Assembly (NCBI GenBank): GCA_938034385.1
Contig: CALHLC010000048.1
Location: 39,612 to 103,611, forward strand
Origin: an uncultured Bacteriovoracaceae bacterium
Lineage (GTDB): Bacteria > Bdellovibrionota > Bacteriovoracia > Bacteriovoracales > Bacteriovoracaceae
Direction: 5' to 3'
Length of the DNA: 64,000 nucleotides
This document shows, piece by piece, positions 1 to 9,361 of the stretch; the first letter of the stretch is position 1; each line of letters begins with the position of its first letter. Both the position numbers and the translations under genes were made by a program. The notes below the pieces were generated by a model. The model was not told the origin of the DNA. It did no database searches and was given only the letters and a program-made list of their open reading frames with translations.

Positions 1-487
1 CATCAATCTTAGCGAAGATATTTTGAGCTATTCTAAAGAGCTAAGTGTTAAAAAAGGAGAAGAGATTTTAACGAGAGTTAAAAGTGATCTTTTATTAACT
101 TCAGATACTATTGTTGAACTTTCTGGAAAAGTTTTAGGAAAACCTAAAGATAAGTCTGAAGCGAGAAAAATGTTAAGAAACCTCTCTGGAGCGCAGCATC
201 AAGTGATTACAAGTTTTGCTTTCTTTAAAGGAGAAACTTTAGACCTGGTAGATACAGAGCTCTCTAGAGTTACGTTTAAAGAACTTAGTTCTCAAGATAT
301 AGACCATTATATTGATTCTGCTAGCTATTTAGATAAGGCGGGAGCTTATGGGATCCAAGACCATGGGCAAGCTTTTGCTCAAAATCTGGAAGGTAATTTT
401 TCCAATGTTGTTGGACTTCCTTTAAATAGAGTTTTAGATTACTTGGAAAGTAGATTTGGACCCGATTGGAGGAATAATTTTGAATAA
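1..487 (+). CDS. maf: Maf family nucleotide pyrophosphatase (5' end outside window)
   Basis: C-terminal part of a Maf/HAM1-fold house-cleaning enzyme that hydrolyses non-canonical or modified nucleoside triphosphates in the cytoplasm. The reading frame is open from base 2, and the TTG at 23 lies inside the domain, so the true start is upstream of the window. Family landmarks are GKPKDKSEARKMLRNLSG, then DKAGAYGIQDHG and the near-terminal SNVVGLPL. The N-terminal phosphate-binding motif is missing because of the window edge. The stop overlaps the start of the next gene by 8 bp. Confidence 0.88.
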   Translation, partial: INLSEDILSYSKELSVKKGEEILTRVKSDLLLTSDTIVELSGKVLGKPKDKSEARKMLRNLSGAQHQVITSFAFFKGETLDLVDTELSRVTFKELSSQDIDHYIDSASYLDKAGAYGIQDHGQAFAQNLEGNFSNVVGLPLNRVLDYLESRFGPDWRNNFE

Positions 488-743
488 ATTAATAATACTT
501 TGCTTACTATCTTTATCTGGACTAACAAGCCCTTTGACTAGAGTGGCTGATGAAATGGATAGGTCATGCTCTGGACTTAATGGGAAAAAACAAAATCTTG
601 ATTGCTACAAAAAATTTGAAAAGAAATTTGAAAGTAAACTTATTAGAGAACTTGAAGAATTAGAAAAAGACCCTGCTTTTTCTGATGAAGAGCTAGCTAA
701 GATCAAAAGAAAAATTCAAAAGAGAGTGAAGTCTCGTTTATAA
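480..743 (+). CDS. small secreted protein, unknown function
   Basis: About 87 residues. The best start is the TTG at 480: it has a strong GGAGG about 8 nt upstream and gives a classical signal peptide (NKLIILCLLSLSGLTSP). An ATG at 456 in the same frame would put 8 polar residues in front of it and lies inside maf. The mature part is highly charged, has two cysteines (CSGLNGKKQNLDC) and ends in a Lys/Glu-rich probable helix. It overlaps maf, so the two are probably translated together. I recognise no family. Confidence 0.6.
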   Translation: MNKLIILCLLSLSGLTSPLTRVADEMDRSCSGLNGKKQNLDCYKKFEKKFESKLIRELEELEKDPAFSDEELAKIKRKIQKRVKSRL

Positions 744-907
744 GAATTCCTACACAACAAATGTTGCTTTTTTTAGCAACAGCCTAATGACATTCAGAGG
801 TATAAAATAACGATGTATTCCATTAAGGAATGCTAATTATACCGTTTGAAATCTAGTTTACACGATAAGAAATTATGTAAGATGAATTTTGAAACAAAGG
901 AACTTTT

Positions 908-1888
908 ATGAAAAGAATATTTATTTTGATCGCTTGCTTTTTACTAGCTTGTTCTCCAAGTAGTTCTAAAAAGAATAAGGTTAAAGAGGCAAAAATTGAA
1001 ATATCTACTGTGGACAAAGAGCTTCACGAGGAAGCTAAAAGTACTTTTGGTATTCTAGAAAAACCTGAGGGATTAGAAATTTATAAAGTAGAGCTGGGAA
1101 AAAAACTATATTTGGAAAAAAAGCTATCCAAAAGCGGGACTATCTCATGTAATTCTTGTCATAGACTTGATACTTTCGGTGTTGATAATCAGGCTACTTC
1201 TCCAGGACATGATGGAACGAGAGGAGATAGAAACTCGCCAACCTCATTTAATGCACATTTAAATATTGCTCAATTTTGGGACGGGAGAGCTAAAGATCTT
1301 AAAGAACAAGCTTTAGGACCACTTCTAAATCCTATCGAGCATGGCCTTGCTTCTCAAGAAGAAGTTTTGAAAATTTTAGATACGAAAGAATATAAAGATT
1401 TATTCAAAAAAGCTTATAAAAGTGAAAAGGCCTTAACTTTTGATAATGTTGGTGACTCAATTGCAGAGTTTGAAAAAACTCTCGTCACACCAGGTCGATT
1501 TGATGATTACCTAAGAGGAGATATTCATGCATTAACTTCCATAGAGCGTAGAGGACTTAAAAAGTTTATTGAAGTTGGTTGTACAACTTGTCATTATGGA
1601 GCAACGCTTGGTGGTCAAGACTATCATAAGTTTGGACTAGTTAAAGAATACCCAACTAAAGATCTGGGGAGATTTAAGGTAACTAAAGATGAAGAAGATA
1701 AGCATTCTTTTAAAGTTCCAAATTTGAGAAATATTGAAAAAACAAATCCATACTTTCATGATGGTCATATTGATGACCTAGGGCAAGCTGTAAAAATTAT
1801 GGCAAGACATCAATTAGGTGAAGAGCTAAAAAACGAAGAGGTTGATGATATTGTTGCTTTCTTAAAATCTTTAACAGGAAAGCTATAA
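908..1888 (+). CDS. di-haem cytochrome c peroxidase/MauG-family lipoprotein
   Basis: Predicted periplasmic di-haem peroxidase (CcpA/MauG superfamily) that would reduce hydrogen peroxide with electrons from small cytochromes, or oxidise a protein substrate. Two c-type haem sites are visible: CNSCH at residues 81-85 and CTTCH at 225-229, the usual spacing for the two-domain family. Between them lie RNSPTSFNA and FWDGRAKDL, also typical. The N-terminus is a lipoprotein signal (LLAC, then Ser/Lys), so the enzyme is membrane-anchored. AAAGGA precedes the ATG. It converges with the next gene, overlapping by 6 bp. Whether it is a true peroxidase or a MauG-like enzyme cannot be told from sequence. 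Confidence 0.88.
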   Translation: MKRIFILIACFLLACSPSSSKKNKVKEAKIEISTVDKELHEEAKSTFGILEKPEGLEIYKVELGKKLYLEKKLSKSGTISCNSCHRLDTFGVDNQATSPGHDGTRGDRNSPTSFNAHLNIAQFWDGRAKDLKEQALGPLLNPIEHGLASQEEVLKILDTKEYKDLFKKAYKSEKALTFDNVGDSIAEFEKTLVTPGRFDDYLRGDIHALTSIERRGLKKFIEVGCTTCHYGATLGGQDYHKFGLVKEYPTKDLGRFKVTKDEEDKHSFKVPNLRNIEKTNPYFHDGHIDDLGQAVKIMARHQLGEELKNEEVDDIVAFLKSLTGKL

Positions 1889-2818
1889 GAACTTCTGAAT
1901 GTCATTTTCATTATAAAAGCACCTTGCATAAGGCCCGTCTCTTAGGAATCGTATTGGATTGTTAGGATTATCAAGGTCTGACCAATAGGCCGGATATGTC
2001 CAAACTCGACCAAGAGTTGTTCTTTGTCTGGGAGAATCTATCCCAAGATGAACCTTTCTATGACCAAAGCCAGCTGAGGCCCGAAGAGCTGGATCAAACC
2101 AAAACTCATCACAAATAACTTGTTGCATTTTTTTTCGAAGTTCAAACCTTTCATTATCAGTGAGAGAGTTTTTATTAAAAGGAACTAAATCCACTGCCTT
2201 AGCAATGATGTGATCACTATCTGTGGCTCCACCAATTTTTTCATTATAACAAGCTGGTCTATAATGGCTCTCTATACTTAGTGGGAAATTAATTGCTCTT
2301 CTAATCTTATCTGCCATTAATAAAAGAGTGGCACTTCTCATCCAACAGTTTTTAGGAGGAAGTAAATCTTTGAGCTTACAAGTCTGTAGATGATTAGGGT
2401 GGTTTGATTTTATCACTTCATGGGCCTTGAAGTGGCGCACACCCACATCTTGTAAATATTTATCAAAACCTTTTTGATCTTGAGTATAAATTAATTTGTA
2501 AGGACTAATTATAGTTCCACCCAAATAAGGGATGATTCTCTCATAATATAAATACTCAGCATATGATGCTCGTCTATTACAATTGTATCCAAAGAAATCC
2601 GGTTTCGGGTTTGGATCTCTATTTGTATGAGTTGGTAGAGGTTCTATGTCTTCTAGAACAAAAGGAGAAGAAAAGCTTTTTTGACCAGAGCTAGTATCAT
2701 CCTCTTCAGGTACTTCAGGGTTTGAAGCTTGAGTGTTCTTATTCCCTTGATTTGATCCAATTAAAGCAGCGTTATACTGGCCACAAGAAAAAAGTAATAT
2801 CATCATGATATATTTCAT
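1883..2818 (-). CDS. M15-like peptidase lipoprotein (D-Ala-D-Ala carboxypeptidase fold)
   Basis: Lipoprotein (MILLFSC lipobox) with a low-complexity linker to about residue 75, then a domain resembling the M15A/VanY-like zinc peptidase fold. Visible features are ESHYRPACYN, SDHIIAKAVDLVPF (compare SxHxxGxAxD, ligands His and Asp) and a late FGHRKVHLGID that could supply the third ligand. This points to cleavage of peptidoglycan stem peptides or another cell-wall role in the periplasm. The Gly-to-Ile change in the first motif makes catalysis less certain. No clear Shine-Dalgarno; a weak TAGCAT lies 7 nt upstream of the ATG. Confidence 0.6.
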   Translation of the reverse strand: MKYIMMILLFSCGQYNAALIGSNQGNKNTQASNPEVPEEDDTSSGQKSFSSPFVLEDIEPLPTHTNRDPNPKPDFFGYNCNRRASYAEYLYYERIIPYLGGTIISPYKLIYTQDQKGFDKYLQDVGVRHFKAHEVIKSNHPNHLQTCKLKDLLPPKNCWMRSATLLLMADKIRRAINFPLSIESHYRPACYNEKIGGATDSDHIIAKAVDLVPFNKNSLTDNERFELRKKMQQVICDEFWFDPALRASAGFGHRKVHLGIDSPRQRTTLGRVWTYPAYWSDLDNPNNPIRFLRDGPYARCFYNENDIQKFL

Positions 2819-2914
2819 CCATAAAATGCTAACAATCTTTTCGTATCAATGCATTAGCAATAGTTTATTTATGTGAATAAAGTAATGATTACAGGTTCTT
2901 AAGGGGTATGAAAA

Positions 2915-3481
2915 TTATACCTCTGGGGCAATATATACCTCTATCAAAGGGTCAAACTCATCTTGTAGAATACCTCTAATGGCCTCTAATGTTCCCATGC
3001 TAGAACTTGGACAAGTACCGCAAGCTCCAAGATATTTGATGGTTAAAATATTTTCTTTGAATCCTTCACAAGTTAAATCTCCACCATCTCCTTGAAGTCC
3101 AGGTCGTATTCTTCTATCTAAGATTTCTTCAATTTGTTGTAATTCTGGACTAAGAGTAGAGCGATCTACTTTCTTTTTTTCGGTTGGATCTATAAATTCA
3201 GGATCATGTTTTGGCATGACAGTATTCATGACATCTATAATTTTGGGCTCTAGTGATTCCCAAGGCTCAAAAGTAAATTTGGTCACAGTCACTACGTTTT
3301 CAAAAAGGTGCAATTGATCGACACCTCTTAGATCAAAAAGCTCTTTTGCCAATGGTATGTCATGGACTCGGTAAGGATCTTTAAAAGTTGATTTACCTTC
3401 TGATTTAATTGGAAGATTACACATAAATTTTAATGCATTTGGATTTGGGGTAGGCTGAACCTGCACTTTGACTTCACTCAT
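2915..3481 (-). CDS. nfu: Nfu-type iron-sulfur cluster carrier
   Basis: Two-domain Nfu protein that carries a 4Fe-4S cluster from the SUF scaffold to client enzymes. Residues 1-90 form the Nfu N-terminal domain (starts TPNPNALKFMC); residues 110-188 form the NifU C-terminal domain with GDGGDLTCEGF and the cluster-binding CxxC in ACGTCPSS. Last gene of the suf operon; its ATG overlaps the sufS stop by 4 bp (ATGA), which indicates translational coupling. Confidence 0.93.
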   Translation of the reverse strand: MSEVKVQVQPTPNPNALKFMCNLPIKSEGKSTFKDPYRVHDIPLAKELFDLRGVDQLHLFENVVTVTKFTFEPWESLEPKIIDVMNTVMPKHDPEFIDPTEKKKVDRSTLSPELQQIEEILDRRIRPGLQGDGGDLTCEGFKENILTIKYLGACGTCPSSSMGTLEAIRGILQDEFDPLIEVYIAPEV

Positions 3482-4698
3482 GAGAGCATCTCCTTGGCCT
3501 TTTTGATTGCAGCTACTAAAAGAGTTATATCTTCTTTTGAATTATAAAAACTAATAGCAATTCTAGCAGTGGAACTCACTCCTAACTTTTGCATTAATGG
3601 TTGAGTACAATGATGGCCGGTTCTTATGGCAATACCATCCATTCCAATCAGAGTTGCCAAGTCTTGATTGCTCACTCCTTCAATAACAAATGAAACAATA
3701 GGGGCTTGAAGTTGTGGCTTACCTAAGATCTTTAGGCCCTCAATTTTAATCAACTCAGATTTTAAATAAGTAAAAAGCTCTTTAGTATATTTATTAATAT
3801 TTTCTTTTCCTAAACTCTTTACATATTCAAAGGATTTTTTCAGTGCAATCACAGAAGCAATAGCAGGAGTTCCAGCTTCAAATTTAAATGGAAGATCATT
3901 ATATGTTGTTTTTTCAAATGTAACAACGTTGATCATATCCCCACCACCGTGGAAAGGAGGCATCATTTCTAAAAGTTTCTTTTTTCCATATAAAACACCT
4001 ACTCCAGTAGGTCCATAGTATTTGTGGCCAGAGAAAACCAAGAAATCACAATCTAGTTCTTGTACATTTATATCTGTTTGGCTGATCATTTGTGCAGCAT
4101 CGATAATTATATAGGCATCACTATGCTCTCTAATGAGTTGAATGATTTTCTTTATGGGATTTATAGTCCCTAAAGTATTAGAAATTCCACTTAAACTTAC
4201 AATTTTTGTTTTATTATTTAACAATTTGGGTAATTCAGTTAGATCTAAATCTCCTGAATCGTTGATTGGTAATACCTTAATCTTGGAATTTGTTCTTTCT
4301 GAACAAAGTTGCCATGGAACTATATTAGAGTGATGCTCTAACTCTGTAAGCAAAATCTCATCATCCATTTTTAAAATATGATCACCTAAAGATCTAGCTA
4401 ATAAGTTGAGAGACTCAGTAGTCCCCTTAGTAAAGATAATTTCTTCTCTATGTTGAGCATTCAGTGCTTTTTGAATAGTATCTCTAGTCGCTTCATATTC
4501 AATTGTTGTTTCTTCACTTAGAGAATGAATGCTTCTATGTACATTACATGTATTGGTCTCATAATATTTTCTAATAGATGAAATAACACTTGTTGGTTTC
4601 AAAGTAGTTGCTGCAGAGTCTAAATAGACTAGCCTTTTCCCGTTCATTGTTTGAGATAACATTGGGAAGTCATTTTTAATTTCTTCAAAACGAATCAA
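3478..4698 (-). CDS. sufS: cysteine desulfurase SufS
   Basis: PLP-dependent class II cysteine desulfurase that releases sulfur from cysteine as an enzyme-bound persulfide for the SufBCD scaffold. At 406 residues it is the usual length. It shows the PLP lysine in FSGHKYYGPTGVGVLYG and the catalytic cysteine in RTGHHCTQPLM, plus HHSNIVPWQ and DAAQ. The ATG overlaps the sufD stop by 4 bp. No sufE or sufU sulfur-transfer partner is next to it, so one must be elsewhere or Nfu/SufBCD accepts sulfur directly. Confidence 0.96.
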   Translation of the reverse strand: MIRFEEIKNDFPMLSQTMNGKRLVYLDSAATTLKPTSVISSIRKYYETNTCNVHRSIHSLSEETTIEYEATRDTIQKALNAQHREEIIFTKGTTESLNLLARSLGDHILKMDDEILLTELEHHSNIVPWQLCSERTNSKIKVLPINDSGDLDLTELPKLLNNKTKIVSLSGISNTLGTINPIKKIIQLIREHSDAYIIIDAAQMISQTDINVQELDCDFLVFSGHKYYGPTGVGVLYGKKKLLEMMPPFHGGGDMINVVTFEKTTYNDLPFKFEAGTPAIASVIALKKSFEYVKSLGKENINKYTKELFTYLKSELIKIEGLKILGKPQLQAPIVSFVIEGVSNQDLATLIGMDGIAIRTGHHCTQPLMQKLGVSSTARIAISFYNSKEDITLLVAAIKKAKEMLS

Positions 4699-5789
4699 GA
4701 TGATAGTCCTAAAAGTTGTGAAACCTGAGACTTTACATCTTTAGATCTAATTTTATTTAGGAATTCATTAGCATAAGATTCTAATAAAAGTTCAGTTGCT
4801 CTAAGTTTTGAAATCCCTCTGGACATGAAATAAAAAATTTCATCATCATTTATTTGACCGGTAGTTGAACCGTGCGCACATTTTACATCAAAGTTATAAA
4901 TCTCAAGTTGAGGTTGGCTTAAGGCGTGGGCCTTGTTTCCAAAAACTAGGTTCTTGTTAAACTGATTGGCATCCACTCCGGGACAATTCTTATCAATAAA
5001 GATCTTCCCCGTAAAAACGTTTCTAGCTTGATCTTTGAGGATACCCTTTACCGTTTGGTCACTATAGGAATTGGGAGCAAGATGCTTTATTTCAGAGAAG
5101 ATATCTTGCTTGGTTTCTCCACCACTTCTATAAAAACAATGAGACTCTACTGTAGTATCTTCGTAATTGACTTGAAAAAATGGATTCAACCTATTTGACC
5201 CTTCACTTTCATTAAATTGTAAAAGAGAGAAATTTGAAGTGTCTTTATAAGTTTTAACAAAATACCAAGATTGGTTAAAAGAACCTGAGTGTATGTTTTG
5301 AAGAGTTGTATATTGGGCGTTTTCACTCTTTGCTTTAATGAAAATTGAATTTTGGGAAAAAGATTTAGCTTCAGTACTTAGCTTTTCAAGAATATTAGAG
5401 TTGGCTTTTAGATCTATTAACAGACATGAATTAGAAAACTCGCCATTCTTGCAATCGAAGTTAATATGATAGTCTACACTCTCATTGGCTTCAAAGTAAT
5501 AAAAAGTATCAACTTGAGATAGATGCAAATCCAAAAGAGGATTCTCTCCGGTATCAAACTCTGAGATAAAACTCTTAGCAAAATCTGAATCGACCTTTTT
5601 TATAAAAGGGTGATTAAAACTCTGAGAGCTTTGAGGTTTCCAGTCTTTTTCATACCAAGAGCTTATAGGAGTAAATTTATAGCTCTCACTCTTTTTAGAA
5701 GGGATTCCTTTAGAGTTAAAGCTATTTAATAGCCCTAGTTGCCAAGGATTATCTAGTTTTTGAATGTAGGGTTTAGTTAAGCCAGTCAT
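4695..5789 (-). CDS. sufD: SufD, Fe-S scaffold complex subunit
   Basis: SufD pairs with SufB on the SufC ATPase dimer in the cytosolic Fe-S assembly scaffold. The C-terminal region has the SufB/D signature CAHGSTTGQINDDEIFYFMSRG. The start is placed at the ATG at 5789, not the in-frame TTG at 5804, because AAAGAGGGA lies just upstream of the ATG and the alternative only extends the overlap. The gene overlaps the end of sufC by 17 bp. The N-terminal half is poorly conserved, as usual for SufD. Confidence 0.92.
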   Translation of the reverse strand: MTGLTKPYIQKLDNPWQLGLLNSFNSKGIPSKKSESYKFTPISSWYEKDWKPQSSQSFNHPFIKKVDSDFAKSFISEFDTGENPLLDLHLSQVDTFYYFEANESVDYHINFDCKNGEFSNSCLLIDLKANSNILEKLSTEAKSFSQNSIFIKAKSENAQYTTLQNIHSGSFNQSWYFVKTYKDTSNFSLLQFNESEGSNRLNPFFQVNYEDTTVESHCFYRSGGETKQDIFSEIKHLAPNSYSDQTVKGILKDQARNVFTGKIFIDKNCPGVDANQFNKNLVFGNKAHALSQPQLEIYNFDVKCAHGSTTGQINDDEIFYFMSRGISKLRATELLLESYANEFLNKIRSKDVKSQVSQLLGLSS

Positions 5790-6522
5790 ATCCCTCTTTT
5801 TCAACTTTTAAAGCAAGTGATTTATCGCCACTAGAAACAATTTTTCCATTTTTTATAATATGAACAAAGTCTGGTTCTATGTAATTTAATAATCTTTGAT
5901 AGTGAGTAATTAAAATTGTTGCATTAAATTTTGATTTGAAACTATTTACACCACTTGAAACAATCTTTAATGCATCTACATCAAGGCCTGAATCAGTTTC
6001 ATCTAATATCGCTAGGCGAGGATTTAAAACTTTCATTTGAAGGATTTCATTTTTCTTTTTTTCTCCACCAGAGAAACCTTCGTTAACCGGTCTGTATAAG
6101 AAATCTGTATTCATGTCTAAGTCTTTAAGCTTTGGTTTTAAGAAATTTAAAAATTCCTCATCATTCAATTCATCAGCTCCATTATGTCGACAGATTTCAT
6201 TAAAAGATTCTTTTAAGAAACTAAAATTTGTTACTCCAGGTATTTCAATAGGGTATTGAAAGCCAAGAAATATTCCATTTTTGCTTCTTTCATCTGGTTC
6301 TAATTCAAGAAGATCTTTATCATTCATATTGATATCAAATTTAATCTCCCCACCAACTACTTCATAGTCAGGGTGACCAGCAATGACTTTTGCAAGTGTA
6401 CTTTTCCCTGAACCATTTGGTCCCATAATAGCGTGAACTTCCCCAGGTTTAACTTCTAGATTAATGCCTTGAAGAATTTGAGTTTGACCAATATTGGCCT
6501 GTAAATTGTTAACTTTAATCAT
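5773..6522 (-). CDS. sufC: SufC, Fe-S assembly ATPase
   Basis: ABC-type ATPase that drives conformational change in the SufBCD scaffold. Walker A is GPNGSGKST, the signature is FSGGEKKKNEILQ (the SufC form), Walker B with glutamate is LAILDETDSGLD, and the H-loop is ITHYQR. No membrane segment, as expected. It follows sufB after 2 bp and precedes sufD with overlap. Confidence 0.97.
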   Translation of the reverse strand: MIKVNNLQANIGQTQILQGINLEVKPGEVHAIMGPNGSGKSTLAKVIAGHPDYEVVGGEIKFDINMNDKDLLELEPDERSKNGIFLGFQYPIEIPGVTNFSFLKESFNEICRHNGADELNDEEFLNFLKPKLKDLDMNTDFLYRPVNEGFSGGEKKKNEILQMKVLNPRLAILDETDSGLDVDALKIVSSGVNSFKSKFNATILITHYQRLLNYIEPDFVHIIKNGKIVSSGDKSLALKVEKEGYDWLN

Positions 6523-6524
6523 TT

Positions 6525-7970
6525 TTAACCTACCGTATTTTCTAGTTTCATTTCTATTAATTTAACTGCTTCGACTGAAAACTCTAAAGGCAGAGTTTTA
6601 AACACGTCGCTACAAAACCCATTCACTATAAGAGAAACTGCTTTCTCAGTTTCCAGCCCTCGAGATTGTAAGTAAAATATTTGGTCAGCACTTATCTTTG
6701 AAGTACTGGCCTCATGCTCAACAATGGCACTTGAATTCTTAACATCTATTGTTGGGAAGGTATGAGCTGCAGATTTATCACCAACTAGCATGGAATCGCA
6801 TTGAGAAAAGTTTCTCGCTCCAACTGCACTAGGCATGATTTTTACTAGCCCTCTATATATATTTGTCGAATCATGAGCCGATATTCCTTTAGAAATAATA
6901 GTACTTGTTGTGTTTTTTCCAACGTGAATCATCTTAGTTCCAGTATCTGCTTGCATCTTATTATTAGTAAGGGCCACTGAGTAAAAGTTGCCAACAGAAT
7001 TTTCTCCTAATAAAACACAACTTGGATATTTCCAAGTAATTGCTGAACCAGCTTCAACTTGAGTCCAAGAGATCTTTGAGTTCTTTCCTTTACAAGCTCC
7101 ACGCTTAGTAACGAAATTAAAAATCCCACCCTTGCCATCTTTATTACCAGCATACCAATTTTGCACAGTGGAGTAGTTAATAGTGGCATCATCGAGAGCC
7201 ACTAACTCAACAACAGCTGCGTGTAATTGATTCTCATCTCTTTGAGGAGCAGTACAGCCTTCAAGGTAATTAACAAAGCTTCCTTTCTCAGCGATTAATA
7301 AAGTTCTTTCAAATTGACCCGTTTCTTTAGCATTGATTCTAAAATATGTAGATAAGTCTAAAGGACACGTTACTCCCTCAGGGATATAACAAAATGATCC
7401 ATCACTAAAAACGGCAGCATTTAGAGCGGCAAAATAATTATCTTTGTAGGGAACTACTGTTCCTAGATATTTTTGAATTAATTCTGGGTGAGTTTCAACT
7501 GCTTCTGAAAAGGAGCAAAAAATGACTCCAACTTTTTCTAAATCTTTTTTATAAGTTGTTCCTAAAGAAACAGAATCAAAAACAGCATCAACAGCTACTC
7601 CAGAGATTCTCTTTTGCTCACTTAATGGAATTCCTAACTTTTCAAAAGTTGCAAGTAACTCTGGATCTAATTCGTCTAGACTCTCAACTTTCTTGGCGAC
7701 TTTAGGTTTTGAATAATAATAGAGAGCTTGAAAATCAATCTCTGGTATCTCTAATTTTGCCCAAGTTGGAGGAGTTAGAGTTTTCCAATAAGCAAAGGCC
7801 TTGAGTCGATAATCTAATAACCATTGGGGTTCGTTTTTCTTTTTTGAGATTAGTTCAACAATCCCTTCATTTAGGCCTTTGGGGAATTGCTCCGTCTCAA
7901 GGTCTGTTTCGAAACCATACTTATAGTCTTGTTCTAAACGCTCATCTAAATCAAAGTCATTATTATTCAT
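6525..7970 (-). CDS. sufB: SufB, Fe-S scaffold protein
   Basis: Main scaffold on which nascent Fe-S clusters are built. The 481-residue length fits bacterial SufB. Typical segments are [40 protein letters not shown] and the C-terminal [20 protein letters not shown]. The start ATG overlaps the rrf2 stop by one base (TAATG), so it is translated with the regulator. First structural gene of the operon. Confidence 0.97.
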   Translation of the reverse strand: MNNNDFDLDERLEQDYKYGFETDLETEQFPKGLNEGIVELISKKKNEPQWLLDYRLKAFAYWKTLTPPTWAKLEIPEIDFQALYYYSKPKVAKKVESLDELDPELLATFEKLGIPLSEQKRISGVAVDAVFDSVSLGTTYKKDLEKVGVIFCSFSEAVETHPELIQKYLGTVVPYKDNYFAALNAAVFSDGSFCYIPEGVTCPLDLSTYFRINAKETGQFERTLLIAEKGSFVNYLEGCTAPQRDENQLHAAVVELVALDDATINYSTVQNWYAGNKDGKGGIFNFVTKRGACKGKNSKISWTQVEAGSAITWKYPSCVLLGENSVGNFYSVALTNNKMQADTGTKMIHVGKNTTSTIISKGISAHDSTNIYRGLVKIMPSAVGARNFSQCDSMLVGDKSAAHTFPTIDVKNSSAIVEHEASTSKISADQIFYLQSRGLETEKAVSLIVNGFCSDVFKTLPLEFSVEAVKLIEMKLENTVG

Positions 7971-8371
7971 TATGTAATTTTTTCCTCAAGAATATCTTTA
8001 ACTTTAATTGATCCTAGATAGTCTTTAATTTTTTTATTCAGCTTATTAACAGGTCCTTGAATATTGCATTTATGTTGGTAGTCACATTCAAGTTCTACAC
8101 AATCTTTAAAAAATGATTTTTTTTCAATGGTTTCACATAAATGGAGATAACTTAGTTTTTCAAGGCTCTCTTTTAATTGATAACCACCATTAACGCCTTG
8201 AATAGATTCAACAAAGTTGATCTTCCCAAGTCTTTGTAAAACATGAGAGAGAGTATCAAAAGGAATAGTTAGCTCATCACTAATTGAGCGAACTGATTGT
8301 GGGCCTTTACTTTTGTGTAAAAACTCTAGTGCCATTAAGGCATACTCTGTCTTTTTATTAATCTTAAACAT
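7970..8371 (-). CDS. Rrf2/IscR-type regulator of the suf operon
   Basis: Small winged-helix Rrf2-family repressor, likely an Fe-S sensor that controls its own operon. The N-terminus reads [17 protein letters not shown] with the family helix-turn-helix and wing ([11 protein letters not shown]). Three cysteines at about residues 91, 96 and 102 match the IscR ligand region (IscR 92/98/104). The ATG at 8371 is chosen because the only upstream in-frame alternative, the TTG at 8407, is itself part of the -35 box. There is no Shine-Dalgarno, so a leaderless message is inferred. An operator is not clear to me. Confidence 0.92.
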   Translation of the reverse strand: MFKINKKTEYALMALEFLHKSKGPQSVRSISDELTIPFDTLSHVLQRLGKINFVESIQGVNGGYQLKESLEKLSYLHLCETIEKKSFFKDCVELECDYQHKCNIQGPVNKLNKKIKDYLGSIKVKDILEEKIT

Positions 8372-8378
8372 TAGAGCA

Positions 8379-8407
8379 TTTATAGTAGAGGGCCTAAAGT
8401 AAGTCAA
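8379..8407 (-). promoter_or_regulatory. suf operon promoter, probably leaderless
   Basis: On the minus strand TTGACT (8402-8407), a 17-bp spacer and TATAAA (8379-8384) form a near-consensus sigma-70-type promoter. Only 7 bases separate the -10 box from the rrf2 ATG, so transcription should start at or one base before the ATG. No purine-rich ribosome site is present. Confidence 0.75.
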
Positions 8408-8472
8408 AAAATAACTTATTTAAGAGAGCCAATTTAATGAAAGTCTAATATGTAAATGAAAATCAATTAATC

Positions 8473-8488
8473 ATGAGAGGAGCCTCAT
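8473..8488. repeat. imperfect palindrome between divergent genes
   Basis: ATGAG and CTCAT arms face each other around a 6-base centre in the 200-bp region between the suf operon and the divergent methyltransferase gene. It could be an operator for either side, but no second copy was seen. Confidence 0.25.
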
Positions 8489-8540
8489 ATTATTTCAATA
8501 GCTTGGCCCTTAAAGATACCTCAGCTTATTCTTAGAAAGT

Positions 8541-8569
8541 TTGTTGTATCTTTGAATCTTAACTACACT
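8541..8569 (+). promoter_or_regulatory. candidate promoter for methyltransferase gene
   Basis: TTGTTG (8541-8546), 17 bp, then TACACT (8564-8569). The expected first transcribed base is the G of the GTG at 8576, so this would be another leaderless message. The -35 match is weak. Confidence 0.4.
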
Positions 8570-8575
8570 TGATTG

Positions 8576-9208
8576 GTGAATTGTCCGTTATGTAATAACT
8601 TGGAAAATACTGATTTTTACGAGTTTAAATTTAAGAAATATCTGCGATGTACTCAGTGCTTTCTTATTTTTATGCACTCAGAGCATTACCTTTCGGATAA
8701 AGATGAAAAAGAAATTTACAATAGACATGAAAATTCTCCGGATGATCAAAGATATAGAGACTTTCTATCACGCTTATTTATTCCTTTGACTAAAAAGTTA
8801 AAACCTAACTCTGCAGGTTTAGATTTTGGATCAGGTAGCGGTCCAACTTTATCAATAATGCTCGAAGAGATCGGTCATAAAATGAGTATTTATGATAAAT
8901 ACTATTGTGACAAAACAGAAGTCTTAGAGCGTGACTATGATTTCATCACTTCTACTGAAGTAATAGAACATCTTAAACAACCAGGACTTGAAATCAAGCG
9001 CTTGTTAGAAATATTGAAACCCAATGGGTATTTTGGAATTATGACTAAATTTGCTAGTGATCTTGATCATTTTGTTTCCTGGCATTACAAAAACGATCCT
9101 ACTCATATCTGTTTTTATTCTTTAAAAACTTTTAAATGGATCGCTAAAACTTATAGTCTAACATTTGAGGTTGTTGGATCGGATGTGATTATCTTTCACA
9201 GAAAATAG
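8576..9208 (+). CDS. SAM-dependent methyltransferase with N-terminal zinc-finger-like motif
   Basis: Class I methyltransferase: motif I is GLDFGSGSGPTLSIML, the acidic post-I residue lies in SIYDKYY, and FITSTEVIEHL and LLEILKPNGYF follow. The N-terminus has two CxxC pairs (CPLC and CTQC, about 20 residues apart), a probable zinc ribbon. The substrate is unknown. The start is GTG 8576 or the adjacent TTG 8573; neither has a Shine-Dalgarno. It is transcribed divergently from the suf operon and stands alone. Confidence 0.8.
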   Translation: MNCPLCNNLENTDFYEFKFKKYLRCTQCFLIFMHSEHYLSDKDEKEIYNRHENSPDDQRYRDFLSRLFIPLTKKLKPNSAGLDFGSGSGPTLSIMLEEIGHKMSIYDKYYCDKTEVLERDYDFITSTEVIEHLKQPGLEIKRLLEILKPNGYFGIMTKFASDLDHFVSWHYKNDPTHICFYSLKTFKWIAKTYSLTFEVVGSDVIIFHRK

Positions 9209-9361
9209 CATACTTACACACTCGCCCTGAAGAAAAAACAGCCAAGTTTCATTGGCACAAAATTTATCAAAAAAAATATAAGTCACTGAAATCATTTGGT
9301 TTATGACGGAAATATCTCGAAAGAAGTTAAGATTAATCTAACAATAACCGACGAGGATCGT

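Noticed and set aside
763..780. GTTGCT-T6-AGCAAC hairpin as terminator of the small secreted gene
   Set aside because: Perfect 6-bp stem, but the T-run is in the loop and none follows the stem.
4142..4333. Plus-strand open frame opposite sufS
   Set aside because: Lies wholly inside a confidently identified gene, has no ribosome site and no recognisable domain; a shadow of the other strand.
7007..7192. Open frame on the same strand inside sufB
   Set aside because: Out of frame with a well-conserved SufB sequence; a shadow.
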